This document shows, piece after piece, positions 18,419-27,458 of a stretch of DNA of 64,000 nucleotides (positions within the stretch are counted from its first letter, which is position 1; every line of letters starts with the position of its first letter). The position numbers were made by a program, and so were the translations under genes. A model generated the notes under the pieces. That model had not been told where the DNA came from, made no database searches, and saw nothing but the letters and a program-made list of their open reading frames with translations. The DNA comes from an uncultured Acidimicrobiales bacterium (GTDB taxonomy: Bacteria > Actinomycetota > Acidimicrobiia > Acidimicrobiales > CATQHL01): contig CATQHL010000001.1 in NCBI GenBank assembly GCA_958295925.1, positions 1,129,931 to 1,193,930 on the forward strand. Direction: 5' to 3'.

Positions 18419-19332
18419 TACTCCTCCCTTCCAAGATAGGCGTCTACGACAAGCGGGTCGCTGGCTACGACCTCAGGAGGCCCTTCGGCTATCACGCTCC
18501 CTTCCTCGAGGCACACGACCCAGTCGCTGATGCTCATCACCATGTCCATGCTGTGCTCCACAAACAAGACCGTCATGCCTTCGGCAGGGAACTTCAACAA
18601 GTGCTCGAGGATCGACTCCACCAAAGCCGGGTTTACACCTGCCAACGGCTCGTCAAGCAAAAGTAGGGAAGGCCTGGCCATCACGGCCCTGGCCAGTTCC
18701 AGCAGTTTCCGCTGCCCGCCCGAGAGCGCGCCTGCGTACTCATCGCTCATGTGGGCGAGGCCAAACCGCTCAAGAATCTCCATCGCAGCTGAACGGTTCC
18801 TTTCGTCGATTTCGCGCCACCTCCTGCCCAAAGAGCGCGACAGGCGTTCGCCTACTTGATCTTTCGCCGCAAGCAGCACATTGTCCAAGACGCTCAGGAG
18901 CGAAAGCGACTTGGTGAGCTGGAACGTGCGCACCATGCCCAGCCGGGCGATCTCGTAGGACTGCCTTCCGGTAAGCCTTACCTCACCCAACTTTGACTCT
19001 TCGGCCTCAGGCCCTGGCTGAACGCCACCGCCACGGGAGCCGGGAAAAATCCTCCACTCCCCTTCGTCCACAGAGTCGAAGCCGCACAGCAGATTGAAGA
19101 GCGTCGTTTTCCCGGAGCCGTTTGGGCCGATGAGGGCGGTCACGCTGCTCCGCTGAATTTCGAGATGCTCGACATCCACAGCCACGAGGCCGCCGAACGC
19201 CCGTCTTACGCCTTCTACAACCAGAATGGGGGAAGGCTTGGCGACCCCTGGGCGTCCAGGCACGCTCTTTAAGGCTTCGGCCATCGGCCGCGCTCTGCCC
19301 AGCGAATCCAACAGAGAGGAATCAGGTTCCAC
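18418..19332 (-). CDS. livG: Branched-chain amino acid ABC transporter ATP-binding protein
   Basis: GPNGSGKTTLFNLLCGF, LSGGQRKLLELARAVM, LLLDEPLAGVNP. Confidence 0.93.
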   Translation of the reverse strand: MEPDSSLLDSLGRARPMAEALKSVPGRPGVAKPSPILVVEGVRRAFGGLVAVDVEHLEIQRSSVTALIGPNGSGKTTLFNLLCGFDSVDEGEWRIFPGSRGGGVQPGPEAEESKLGEVRLTGRQSYEIARLGMVRTFQLTKSLSLLSVLDNVLLAAKDQVGERLSRSLGRRWREIDERNRSAAMEILERFGLAHMSDEYAGALSGGQRKLLELARAVMARPSLLLLDEPLAGVNPALVESILEHLLKFPAEGMTVLFVEHSMDMVMSISDWVVCLEEGSVIAEGPPEVVASDPLVVDAYLGREE

Positions 19333-20320
19333 CCAGAATCACCTCCCGGCGCCTGCCGAACAATCCCTGTGGGCGGAAGACCATCAGACAAACCAGCCCT
19401 ATCCCAAGCAGGACGGTCCGGATTCGCCCCGAGTCCGCGGGCTCGAAGAGCAGTCCAAAGTAGCCCTCGGTCATAGCGGAGTTGATCACCCCGTCAAGCC
19501 ACTCAAATAAGAACCAATAGATAATTGAGGCAGCCATTGGCCCCCAGACGCTTCCAGCCCCACCCAGGATTACGATCGCAAAGGCGTTGATCGTGACTAG
19601 CGGAATATAGAAGTCGGGATAGACGTTCTGGGTTTCGATGCCCAGCAGGATTCCGCCCAGTGCTCCAATCACGCTGCCGATGATCAGTGCCTGCTGCTTG
19701 TACAGATAGACATTCTTGCCGAGGCTGCGGGCTGCGTCCTCGTCCTCCCTCACCGCCTTGACCGTCCGTCCCCAGGGGCTGCGCATCAGGCTCCTGAACA
19801 GCAGCGTTGCCAAAATCGCCAATCCCCAGCACACCGACATAACCCATAGCTGCCGCTCGGAGAACCGAATCGGGTTGGATGCGATTTCAAAGCCGTAGTC
19901 CCCATCGGGAATGGGGTTCCAATCGTAGAACTCGTCGGCGAAACGCTGAATTCCGTAGACGCTCTTCGTAAACGGGTTTGCCCAGTTGCTGCGGATTAGA
20001 AAACGCAGTATCTCCCCAAAGGAAAGAGTCACGACCGTCAAGTAGTCGGCGCGCAGGCGCAGGGTGGTTATTCCCCACAACCAGCCCAAGAGCGCAGCTG
20101 CGGCCACCCCGACCAGCACCCCGAGGAGAAGCGGGCCGCCAAGATCCACCACGATCGCCATTCCGTAGGCGCCTACGAGCATTGACGCGACATGGCCGAA
20201 GTTGAGCAGTCCAGCAGAGCCGAACTGCAAGTTCAGCCCAATGGATGAAAGGGCGTATGCTGCCGCCACCAGGGAGACTGAGCCCCTCAACGAGTCGACG
20301 GTAATCTCCAGCCAGTCCAT
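19322..20320 (-). CDS. livM: Branched-chain amino acid ABC transporter permease
   Basis: LSSIGLNLQFGSAGLLNFGHVASMLVGAYG; start MDWLEITVDSL; stop/start overlap with livH at 20320. Confidence 0.92.
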   Translation of the reverse strand: MDWLEITVDSLRGSVSLVAAAYALSSIGLNLQFGSAGLLNFGHVASMLVGAYGMAIVVDLGGPLLLGVLVGVAAAALLGWLWGITTLRLRADYLTVVTLSFGEILRFLIRSNWANPFTKSVYGIQRFADEFYDWNPIPDGDYGFEIASNPIRFSERQLWVMSVCWGLAILATLLFRSLMRSPWGRTVKAVREDEDAARSLGKNVYLYKQQALIIGSVIGALGGILLGIETQNVYPDFYIPLVTINAFAIVILGGAGSVWGPMAASIIYWFLFEWLDGVINSAMTEGYFGLLFEPADSGRIRTVLLGIGLVCLMVFRPQGLFGRRREVILGGT

Positions 20321-21648
20321 CAGCCGATCCGTCCTCGTAACCCCATGAGACCCTGGGGCCGAAACAGGAGCATGAGAACCAGCACTCCCAGGCCTATCGC
20401 CGTCTTGAACTGGACGTCCACCCAGTACGTGCTGATCTCCACCAGGAAGCCGATGGCGAACCCTCCGACCATGGCTCCGAAAGTTGTGCCTATGCCCCCC
20501 AGCACCATCCCGGCAAAGATCAACAGCAACAGCTTGAAGCCCATGTCCCACTCGACGGATTCGCCTATTCCAAGAAATACCCCACCCAGCGCCGTCAGCG
20601 CCGTTCCAACAATCCACGTCACCAGGAACACGTGGTGGACGTCAATGCCGGAGGATTCGGCCAGTTCCCGGTTGTCGGCCACGGCCCTGATTGCCGTTCC
20701 AATTCGCGTGTAGCGCAGGAGCATTCCGCCGCCTAGGAGCAGCAAAACGGCCAGACCGATGATGAAGAGATTCTTGGGGGGCGTTGAGACCGTAAGAAAC
20801 TCAATCGGATCTTGAATGTTAAAGTTCTTGTAGGGTTTTGGGCTTTGCCCGAAGATGAGCAGCAGCAGGTAGCGCAAGAAAAGGGAAAAGCCGATGCTCA
20901 CCAGAGTGAGGCCGACAACCCCTGTCTTGCGGCGCCTCAAGGGCCGCCAGAGGCCGAACTCCATCAGCCCCCCAATGCACCCGGCCATGAGCATGGTTGG
21001 GAAGACCGCCGCCGCCAGGTGCCATTGCGGGCCGCCCGGCGAGGTACTAAGGAGGTAGGCCAGCATCGCTCCCAGCGTGACTAGTTCCCCATGCGCGAAG
21101 TTGAACATTCCACTGATGCTGTACAGGAGGGACAACCCAACAGAGGAAAGGGCGATGATGGCCCCCAGGCGCAATCCCAGCACCACGAGGTTGGAGAGGC
21201 TCTCAAGCGTCGAAAGCGACTTGGTGAAACCTGGGCCCAGGCTGAACCGCACGGTCTTGCGCTGGCCTTCCCGAACCTGGACGGCGCTCAGTTCCACCCT
21301 TTCGGGATCGGTCAGCTGAACGCCCGCCGGCAGGGTGTCGACCTCAAGGCGCACTTGGTACGTGCCCGCCTCGGGAACCTGAACAGACCATTCGCCCGAG
21401 GCGTCGCTGCGAACGCGCCCTATTTCCACCCCGTCGGCGGAGACGATCATCTCCACGCCCTCCACAGGTCGTCGTTCCTCGTCTTCAATTACCTCCATGA
21501 CACCCCTGATTTGCTGACCATCGACATCGTCCTGTCCCAGCGCGGCACCGTCCCAGAGCCATCCGAATGAACCGGTGAATGTCATAATCGCCAGGGCGGC
21601 GACAACCAAAACGCGGCGCTTGGGATCGGAAAGCAGGCCGCCGGACAT
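20320..21648 (-). CDS. livH: Branched-chain amino acid ABC transporter permease with fused N-terminal carboxypeptidase-regulatory-like beta domain
   Basis: LSSVGLSLLYSISGMFNFAHGELVTLGAMLAYLLS permease core preceded by a TM/signal segment and IRGVMEVIEDEERRPVEGVEMIVSADGVEIGRVRSDASGEWSVQVPEAGTYQVRLE. Confidence 0.9.
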   Translation of the reverse strand: MSGGLLSDPKRRVLVVAALAIMTFTGSFGWLWDGAALGQDDVDGQQIRGVMEVIEDEERRPVEGVEMIVSADGVEIGRVRSDASGEWSVQVPEAGTYQVRLEVDTLPAGVQLTDPERVELSAVQVREGQRKTVRFSLGPGFTKSLSTLESLSNLVVLGLRLGAIIALSSVGLSLLYSISGMFNFAHGELVTLGAMLAYLLSTSPGGPQWHLAAAVFPTMLMAGCIGGLMEFGLWRPLRRRKTGVVGLTLVSIGFSLFLRYLLLLIFGQSPKPYKNFNIQDPIEFLTVSTPPKNLFIIGLAVLLLLGGGMLLRYTRIGTAIRAVADNRELAESSGIDVHHVFLVTWIVGTALTALGGVFLGIGESVEWDMGFKLLLLIFAGMVLGGIGTTFGAMVGGFAIGFLVEISTYWVDVQFKTAIGLGVLVLMLLFRPQGLMGLRGRIG

Positions 21649-21652
21649 CTGC

Positions 21653-22399
21653 CTATCGGGCTCCTGGGGGACTCGCCCTGCCGCTGTCAGCCGAGGCGTC
21701 ATCATCGGGTGGAATGAGTCGCCGCAGCAGCGTCTCGGTCGGAACGACCATCCCAACATAAAACGAGCCGAACACGCCGTAGAGGGCAGACGCCCGGTCG
21801 AAGCGGAGCTTGTAGACGACTTCCTTTAGATCCTCCGGCGTGGCGCAAAAAAGCGTGACACCCCATTCGAAGTCGTCGATGCCGGTTGAACCCGTCACCA
21901 CCTGGAGCACCCTGCCGGCAAAACGCCGGCCAGAGGCCCCGTGCTCGAACATAAGTTCGCTCCTTTCCTTAAAAGGCAGCGAAAACCAGTTCAGGTGCTC
22001 GCCTCTACGCTTGGACATGGGGTAAAAGCACCAGATGGGCATATCTCGAGGAGGAAGTTCTGGGTAAAGGCGCGCCTGAAGATGCTGCTCAGGCATTCCG
22101 GCGGCGTATTCTGAAACCTCGGTCAGGGAGACGTAGGAATCCACGGGCTTCAGGCCCGAGGATGCCAGGCGACTCTGGAAGTCCCGCAACTTCCAGAAGT
22201 CGGCGTCGAGCGCCATGAAAGCCATGTCTGCCCTGTGGCCCAGGATGGCTGCGGTGACCACCTGAGTGCCTCCGTCGCGGGACCTGTCAACACAGTCGGC
22301 GACACGGCTCGGGTCGACCGAGGCATCCACGCGACAGAACAGGTGCAAGACCCCAAGACCGGAAGAGGACGATGTGGAGCCCTTGGGGGATGCCTTCAC
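21653..22399 (-). CDS. hemQ: Chlorite-dismutase-family protein, HemQ/ChdC-like
   Basis: WCFYPMSKRRGEHLNWFSLPFKERSELMFEHG and GIDDFEWGVTLFCATPEDLKEVVYKLRFDRASALYGVFGSFYVG motifs. Confidence 0.88.
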   Translation of the reverse strand: MKASPKGSTSSSSGLGVLHLFCRVDASVDPSRVADCVDRSRDGGTQVVTAAILGHRADMAFMALDADFWKLRDFQSRLASSGLKPVDSYVSLTEVSEYAAGMPEQHLQARLYPELPPRDMPIWCFYPMSKRRGEHLNWFSLPFKERSELMFEHGASGRRFAGRVLQVVTGSTGIDDFEWGVTLFCATPEDLKEVVYKLRFDRASALYGVFGSFYVGMVVPTETLLRRLIPPDDDASADSGRASPPGAR

Positions 22400-22462
22400 G
22401 ACTGTGACATTATCCTGCCTGCGGAAGCTGAGCAGGCAGCCTGGGAGAAGCGACAGTAAAGC

Positions 22463-23257
22463 TCAAGGAACTGTGTTGAGTCGCCATATCTTGCGTAGCC
22501 CATGCAGGGTTAGAAACGGCTGAAGCTCCTTTACGCACTCTGTGTGAGGAGAGATGATCGGTGCCAAGCCACCAGTTCCCAACACTTTTGCAGGGCCCAG
22601 CTCATCCATCATGCGCCTGCAAATGCCGTCCACCCCGGCCGCGTATCCGTAGAGGGTCCCCGCCTGAAGCGACTCGACGGTGTTCTTGCCGATCACGCCT
22701 CGAGGCTCGAGAAACTCCACCGAGCTGAGGGCGGAAGCCCGCTGCACCAGGGCGTTGAGGCTTACCTCAATCCCAGGCGAGATGGCGCCGCCCAGGTACT
22801 CCCCTTCAGAACTGATGGCGTCGAAGGTCGTACCCGTACCGAAGTCCACCACGATGATCGGGCCGTCGCACAGCTCGAGGGCGCCCACTGCATTAGCAAT
22901 ACGGTCGGCTCCCACCTCACGTGGATTGTCGTATCTGATGGGAACCCCGGAGCGGACCCCCGGCCCTACCACAACCGGATCTGCGTTGAGGCGGCGGCGC
23001 GTCATCTTCCGCACCTCCGAGGTGACCGGCGGCACCCCCGATGCCACTGCGACACCCGAGAGGTCTTCCCCCAGCCCGAATCCGACGCCGGCCAGGAAGC
23101 CGTCGATCATAATTGCGAGTTCATCGGCGGTTCGCTCCACCACCGTGGCAGATCTCCAGTGGCCCAGCAGACCCGCCTCGGCCGAATGTGGATCGACATC
23201 CAGGTCGTACAGCCCGACCACGCACTGTGTGTTGCCTACGTCGATCGTCAGGAGCAA
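22463..23257 (-). CDS. coaX: Type III pantothenate kinase
   Basis: LLLTIDVGNTQCVVGLYD, GADRIANAVGAL, IIVVDFGTGTTFDAISSEGEYLGGAISPGIEVSLNAL; likely TTG start overlapping lysS. Confidence 0.92.
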   Translation of the reverse strand: MLLTIDVGNTQCVVGLYDLDVDPHSAEAGLLGHWRSATVVERTADELAIMIDGFLAGVGFGLGEDLSGVAVASGVPPVTSEVRKMTRRRLNADPVVVGPGVRSGVPIRYDNPREVGADRIANAVGALELCDGPIIVVDFGTGTTFDAISSEGEYLGGAISPGIEVSLNALVQRASALSSVEFLEPRGVIGKNTVESLQAGTLYGYAAGVDGICRRMMDELGPAKVLGTGGLAPIISPHTECVKELQPFLTLHGLRKIWRLNTVP

Positions 23258-24711
23258 GTCGCCTGCCTCTGCTCCGCGGGCTCGCCCTCTTCTGCCGGGG
23301 TGGGGCGAAGCGTGGGGAATGCGATCACATCCCGGATGCTCTCCGTCGCGCACAAGAGCATCGTGAGCCGGTCGATTCCTATGCCCAGGCCCCCGGTCGG
23401 GGGCAGGCCGTATTCCAGGGCGCTCAAATAGTCTTCGTCGATGGTCGCAGGCTCGCACTCGTCTTGGCCTGCGCTCTGCCCCTGGAAGGCAAATCGCCCT
23501 CGCTGCTCGTCGGGATCGGTCAACTCGGAAAAGGCGTTTGCCAGCTCCCGGCCCGCCGCCACTGCCTCGAAGCGCTCAACCAAACCGGCCCGACTGCGGT
23601 GGCGGCGGGCGAGCGGAGAGACCTCAACCGGAAAATCGCAGACGAAGACCGGGCCCAGGAGCGTGCCTTCCACGACGCGCTCGTAGACCTCTGAAAGAAC
23701 CTGCCCGGCGCTGGAGCCTGCCTCTACCTCCACCCCGAGTTTCGCGGCGGTTCGACGGGCTTCAGCGGCGTCGAGGTCAGCAGTCAACTCGCAGCCTGTC
23801 ACCTCGGCCACCACCTCCTCCATGCCCACTCGCCGCCATGGGGGCGCCAGGTTCAGAATCTGATCCCCGGCTATCACTTCTGTCGTGCCAACTGACGCCA
23901 GGGCGACCTCTGAGATGAGACTCTCAGTGAGCTCCATGATGTCCCGGTAGTCGGCATAGGCCTGATACAACTCCAGCATTGTGAACTCCGGGCTGTGGCG
24001 AGGGGAAAGCCCTTCGTTGCGAAACACCCGGCCGATCTCAAATACCTTGGAAAGACCGCCCACCACGAGCCGTTTGAGGTAAAGCTCCGGGGCGACCCTG
24101 AGATAGAAGTCACAGTTCAGGGAGTTGTGATGTGTAACGAAAGGCCTGGCCGCCGCGCCGCCGGCGATGGGGTGCAGCATGGGTGTCTCGACTTCAATGA
24201 ACCCCTTCTCTTCCAACAGGCGGCGCATAGAGGAGATCATCCGGCTGCGGGTCTGCAATCGAAGCCGCGACTCAGGGGAAACCCAGAGATCCACGTAACG
24301 GCGTCGGTAGCGGGCATCGATGTCGGCGAGGCCGTGCCACTTGTCGGGGAACGGCCTGCGCGCCTCTGCCAGCAGGTGCCAAGTGGAAACCTCCACCGAC
24401 AGCTCCCCCCTCCGGGTCTTTATCACCTCTCCGGCGGCGCCCACCCAGTCCCCTACCGAGAGCCTCGCGAATGAGCGGTACTCGTTGGTGTCAGTCTGGG
24501 TTGCAAAAAGCTGTATGCGCCTGCCGCTGGCGTCATCGAGGGTTCCGAAGCAGATCCGTCCCTGCACCCGGCGCAGCATGAGCCTTCCCGCCACGCTCAC
24601 TGAGACACCTGAGCGCTCATCCGGGCAAAGGTCGGCATGCGTCTCGTGCAGCTCGGCGGCAGTGGCCGTGACTTCGAAGCTGTAGGGGATGTCGTTTTCT
24701 GATGAGTTCAT
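23248..24711 (-). CDS. lysS: Lysyl-tRNA synthetase (class II)
   Basis: FIEVETPMLHPIAGGAAARPFVTHHN, FEIGRVFRNEGLSPRHSPEFTMLELYQAYADY, GLGIGIDRLTMLL. Confidence 0.95.
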   Translation of the reverse strand: MNSSENDIPYSFEVTATAAELHETHADLCPDERSGVSVSVAGRLMLRRVQGRICFGTLDDASGRRIQLFATQTDTNEYRSFARLSVGDWVGAAGEVIKTRRGELSVEVSTWHLLAEARRPFPDKWHGLADIDARYRRRYVDLWVSPESRLRLQTRSRMISSMRRLLEEKGFIEVETPMLHPIAGGAAARPFVTHHNSLNCDFYLRVAPELYLKRLVVGGLSKVFEIGRVFRNEGLSPRHSPEFTMLELYQAYADYRDIMELTESLISEVALASVGTTEVIAGDQILNLAPPWRRVGMEEVVAEVTGCELTADLDAAEARRTAAKLGVEVEAGSSAGQVLSEVYERVVEGTLLGPVFVCDFPVEVSPLARRHRSRAGLVERFEAVAAGRELANAFSELTDPDEQRGRFAFQGQSAGQDECEPATIDEDYLSALEYGLPPTGGLGIGIDRLTMLLCATESIRDVIAFPTLRPTPAEEGEPAEQRQATCS

Positions 24712-24735
24712 GTGACCCTGTTGGCGCGGAATTCG

Positions 24736-25626
24736 TTAGGCGCGCACACCCTCACCAAGCGTAGACAGGGGTGGCGGGCGGTCAGCACGGGCACCCAGGT
24801 TGTCAATGAGGCGAGTCCCGCCAACGTTCGCCGCAACCAGCAGCCGGAGATCACCAGAGAGGAAATCAACCGGCATCAGTGTCGCGGCGTCGCGCACTAC
24901 GGCGTAGTCGGGCGAGAGTCCCTTCACCTCGGCCAGCACTAGAGCCATTGCCTCCTCCACAGCGTCTCGGCTTCGCTCCCCTGACTCGATCTTGTCAGAT
25001 CCCACCCGCAGGCTGCGGTACAGCCCCAGGGCCGATTGGCGCTCGGTTGCGCTGAGGTAGGCGTTTCGACTCGAAAGCGCCAACCCGTCGGAGTCGCGCA
25101 CCGTCTCACAACCCAATACCTCCACGGGAAAGGCGAGTTCCGCAGTCAGGCGCCGCACCACCGCCAACTGCTGCCAGTCTTTATCGCCGAAGTATGCGCG
25201 GCACGCCCCTACGACATTGAACAGCTTGGCAATCACCAGACCCACGCCTGCGAAGTGGCCAGGTCGATGCCTGCCCTCGAGGTCGGACGTGAGGCCGCCG
25301 AAGTCAAGGCTCAACGTCTGAGGCGTCGGGTACATCTCGGCGACAGACGGCGCGAACACCGCATCAACCCCCATCTCACGGCAAAGCCCGGCGTCATAGT
25401 CCAGGTCACGGGGGTAGGCGACAAAGTCCTCATCGGGGCCAAACTGGGCGGGATTGACAAAGATCGACACCATCACGGTTTCGTTCTCTTCCCTGCAACT
25501 TCGGATGAGGCTGATGTGACCCTCGTGAAACGCCCCCATCGTGGGCACGAAGCCGATATCCGTCCCGCCGGAACGCGCACGGCTGCAGAAACTTCGCGCT
25601 TCATCAATTCTTTGAAAGATGTGCAT
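24736..25626 (-). CDS. panC: Pantothenate synthetase
   Basis: GFVPTMGAFHEGHISLIRSC, SIFVNPAQFGPDEDFVAYPRDL, GRHRPGHFAGVGLVIAKLFNVV; start MHIFQRIDEA preferred. Confidence 0.94.
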   Translation of the reverse strand: MHIFQRIDEARSFCSRARSGGTDIGFVPTMGAFHEGHISLIRSCREENETVMVSIFVNPAQFGPDEDFVAYPRDLDYDAGLCREMGVDAVFAPSVAEMYPTPQTLSLDFGGLTSDLEGRHRPGHFAGVGLVIAKLFNVVGACRAYFGDKDWQQLAVVRRLTAELAFPVEVLGCETVRDSDGLALSSRNAYLSATERQSALGLYRSLRVGSDKIESGERSRDAVEEAMALVLAEVKGLSPDYAVVRDAATLMPVDFLSGDLRLLVAANVGGTRLIDNLGARADRPPPLSTLGEGVRA

Positions 25627-25663
25627 CACACAGAGGTAATTTGCGGCAGCCGGAGCCTCATTT

Positions 25664-26224
25664 TCAGGCGTCTTGTTCAAAGAGCGGCCCGAGGCATCTC
25701 ACGCCGGAGGCGTCGAGCGTCTCAGCAGCCGGCTTCCACCGCTCGGCCAACTCCGCTAGGGGAACCATCACGAACGCCCGCTCGAGCATGCGGGGATGCG
25801 GCACCCGCAAGTCGGGCTCGTCCACCTCCTCGCCGTCAACCCACAGCACGTCAACGTCGAGCGATCGTGGCCCCCAACGCACTCGTCGTGTGCGACCGGC
25901 AGCCGCTTCCAGCTCAAGGGAACGTTCAAGCAGATCCCTCGCAGTGCGGTCGGAGCGCACCTCCACGACGATGTTCAGATACGGCCCCTGGGGAGGCCCG
26001 CCAACGGGATCGGTTTCGTAGACAGAAGAGACGCCAACCACGTCAGGAAGGGCTTGCACAGCCTCGATGAGTAGACGCCGACGATCCCCAAGATTGGACC
26101 CCAATCCAAGGAAGGCCCGCCTTGCGCTCCGATCGGAGTCATTCACGGCAGTCTGAGTCGTAAGCCAGGCAGGGTCACGAGCGCTGAGTAAGCCCGCTTG
26201 CGGCGAACTCCGCCACGATTTCAC
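25664..26224 (-). CDS. folK: 2-amino-4-hydroxy-6-hydroxymethyldihydropteridine pyrophosphokinase
   Basis: AFLGLGSNLGDRRRLL, VYETDPVGGPPQGPYLN, RWGPRSLDVDVLW, HPRMLERAFVMVPLAEL. Confidence 0.92.
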   Translation of the reverse strand: MKSWRSSPQAGLLSARDPAWLTTQTAVNDSDRSARRAFLGLGSNLGDRRRLLIEAVQALPDVVGVSSVYETDPVGGPPQGPYLNIVVEVRSDRTARDLLERSLELEAAAGRTRRVRWGPRSLDVDVLWVDGEEVDEPDLRVPHPRMLERAFVMVPLAELAERWKPAAETLDASGVRCLGPLFEQDA

Positions 26225-26684
26225 GCCCAGGCCCCCCGACGGGACGGCGCAAGATCTGCTCTACCATCGCCACAGCTTGCGGAGGTTCTTTGATCCGGCC
26301 CTTCCACAAGCCAAATCCGGCAAGGAAACCCCCCATCACGTCGTCCACCTTGTCTCGATGCATCAGCAGGATTTCCCCCTTCGCCATCGCACTGGTTATG
26401 GATTCGTAGGCGGTGGCGAGAGTTTCAGGGGTCGGGTTCGAGGGAATCGGAGAATGCAGAAAGTTCACTTCTTCCTTGACATAGTGGCTGATGTTGTGAG
26501 GTCCCGGGATCAGCGACACAAGACAAGTGAACTCGCTGCGCTTGATCCAGATGATCTCCTCGGTCCGCCGCACCATGCGATGATCGCTTCCGTATCCCCC
26601 TGGCCGCTCGCATATAGCCAGATGGGACTTGATGACCCAAAGAAGGTCGCGGGGAGGGATGCCCTCAGCCCAGCGGCCTCTCAC
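26175..26684 (-). CDS. Uncharacterised protein, possibly a degenerate dual-specificity-phosphatase-like fold
   Basis: Clean ORF in operon context (overlaps the DHPS-like gene). LWVIKSHLAICERPGGYGS...FTCLVSLI...LHSPIPSNPTPETLATAYESITSAMAKGEILLMHRDKVDDVMGGFLAG resembles a DSP layout without HCX5R. Confidence 0.45.
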   Translation of the reverse strand: MRGRWAEGIPPRDLLWVIKSHLAICERPGGYGSDHRMVRRTEEIIWIKRSEFTCLVSLIPGPHNISHYVKEEVNFLHSPIPSNPTPETLATAYESITSAMAKGEILLMHRDKVDDVMGGFLAGFGLWKGRIKEPPQAVAMVEQILRRPVGGPGREIVAEFAASGLTQRS

Positions 26685-27436
26685 GTTCTGCCCGCATTTG
26701 TTTTAGCCCGCGCGGGAGGCTTGGCGCCAATTACCCGGGCGACATCGTTGACCTCCTCAAGGTTGCGGCTGCGGATCACCGAGGCTCCGGCAAGCATCGC
26801 CCAAGCCGCCATCGCAAGGGTTGCGTCCAGGGAGGCCGTGCCCTGCAGCTTCAACAATTTCTCCGGGAACTCCCCCCCGTCCACATCCACGACCATCGGC
26901 AGACACGACCGTGCGAGGAGTTCAAGGCTCGCAAAAAGGTCGAGGTCCTGCTCGAACGTGGAAACCCCGATCCCCGGATCGATGTACGCCTCCTCGATCC
27001 CTGCCTGCTCCGCTAAGCAAGCGTGCCTGCGGGAAAACTCCTCCACCCTCCCAATCAGTTCGGCGCCCCTTAGCGTTCCCTGATCGGAAAACACCCCTAC
27101 CCAGGTGGTGTAGATGCCTGGTGGTGGCGCATCGGTGTGCTCGGACACGTCGTTTATCAAGGAAGCCCCTGCAGCCGCCGCCGCTGTGGCCACGGCTGGG
27201 GAACTCGTCGAAATAGACACCCGCACCTCTTTGCTCAGCGAGGCGATGGCGTCGAGCACGAAACCCAGCCTGGAGACCTCAAACCCTCTGCTGTCATTGG
27301 CAAACCCGCCACCACCGACGTCGACAAAATCCACGATGTCCGCACTTTCAGCAATCAAACGCCGTCCCTTCTCCAGCATCCCGGCGTGGAATCCGCCCTT
27401 CGAACCAGGCGACGCCCCCACCGGCAACGTTCCCAT
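26681..27436 (-). CDS. Divergent dihydropteroate synthase-like protein
   Basis: MGTLPVGASPGSKGGFHAG...RRLIAESADIVDFVDVGG, SLINDVS, DPGIGVST, VIRSRNLEEVNDVARVIG retain the DHPS layout with many canonical residues changed. Confidence 0.7.
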   Translation of the reverse strand: MGTLPVGASPGSKGGFHAGMLEKGRRLIAESADIVDFVDVGGGGFANDSRGFEVSRLGFVLDAIASLSKEVRVSISTSSPAVATAAAAAGASLINDVSEHTDAPPPGIYTTWVGVFSDQGTLRGAELIGRVEEFSRRHACLAEQAGIEEAYIDPGIGVSTFEQDLDLFASLELLARSCLPMVVDVDGGEFPEKLLKLQGTASLDATLAMAAWAMLAGASVIRSRNLEEVNDVARVIGAKPPARAKTNAGRT

Positions 27437-27458
27437 GATCTTCACGTCAATCGCTTTC

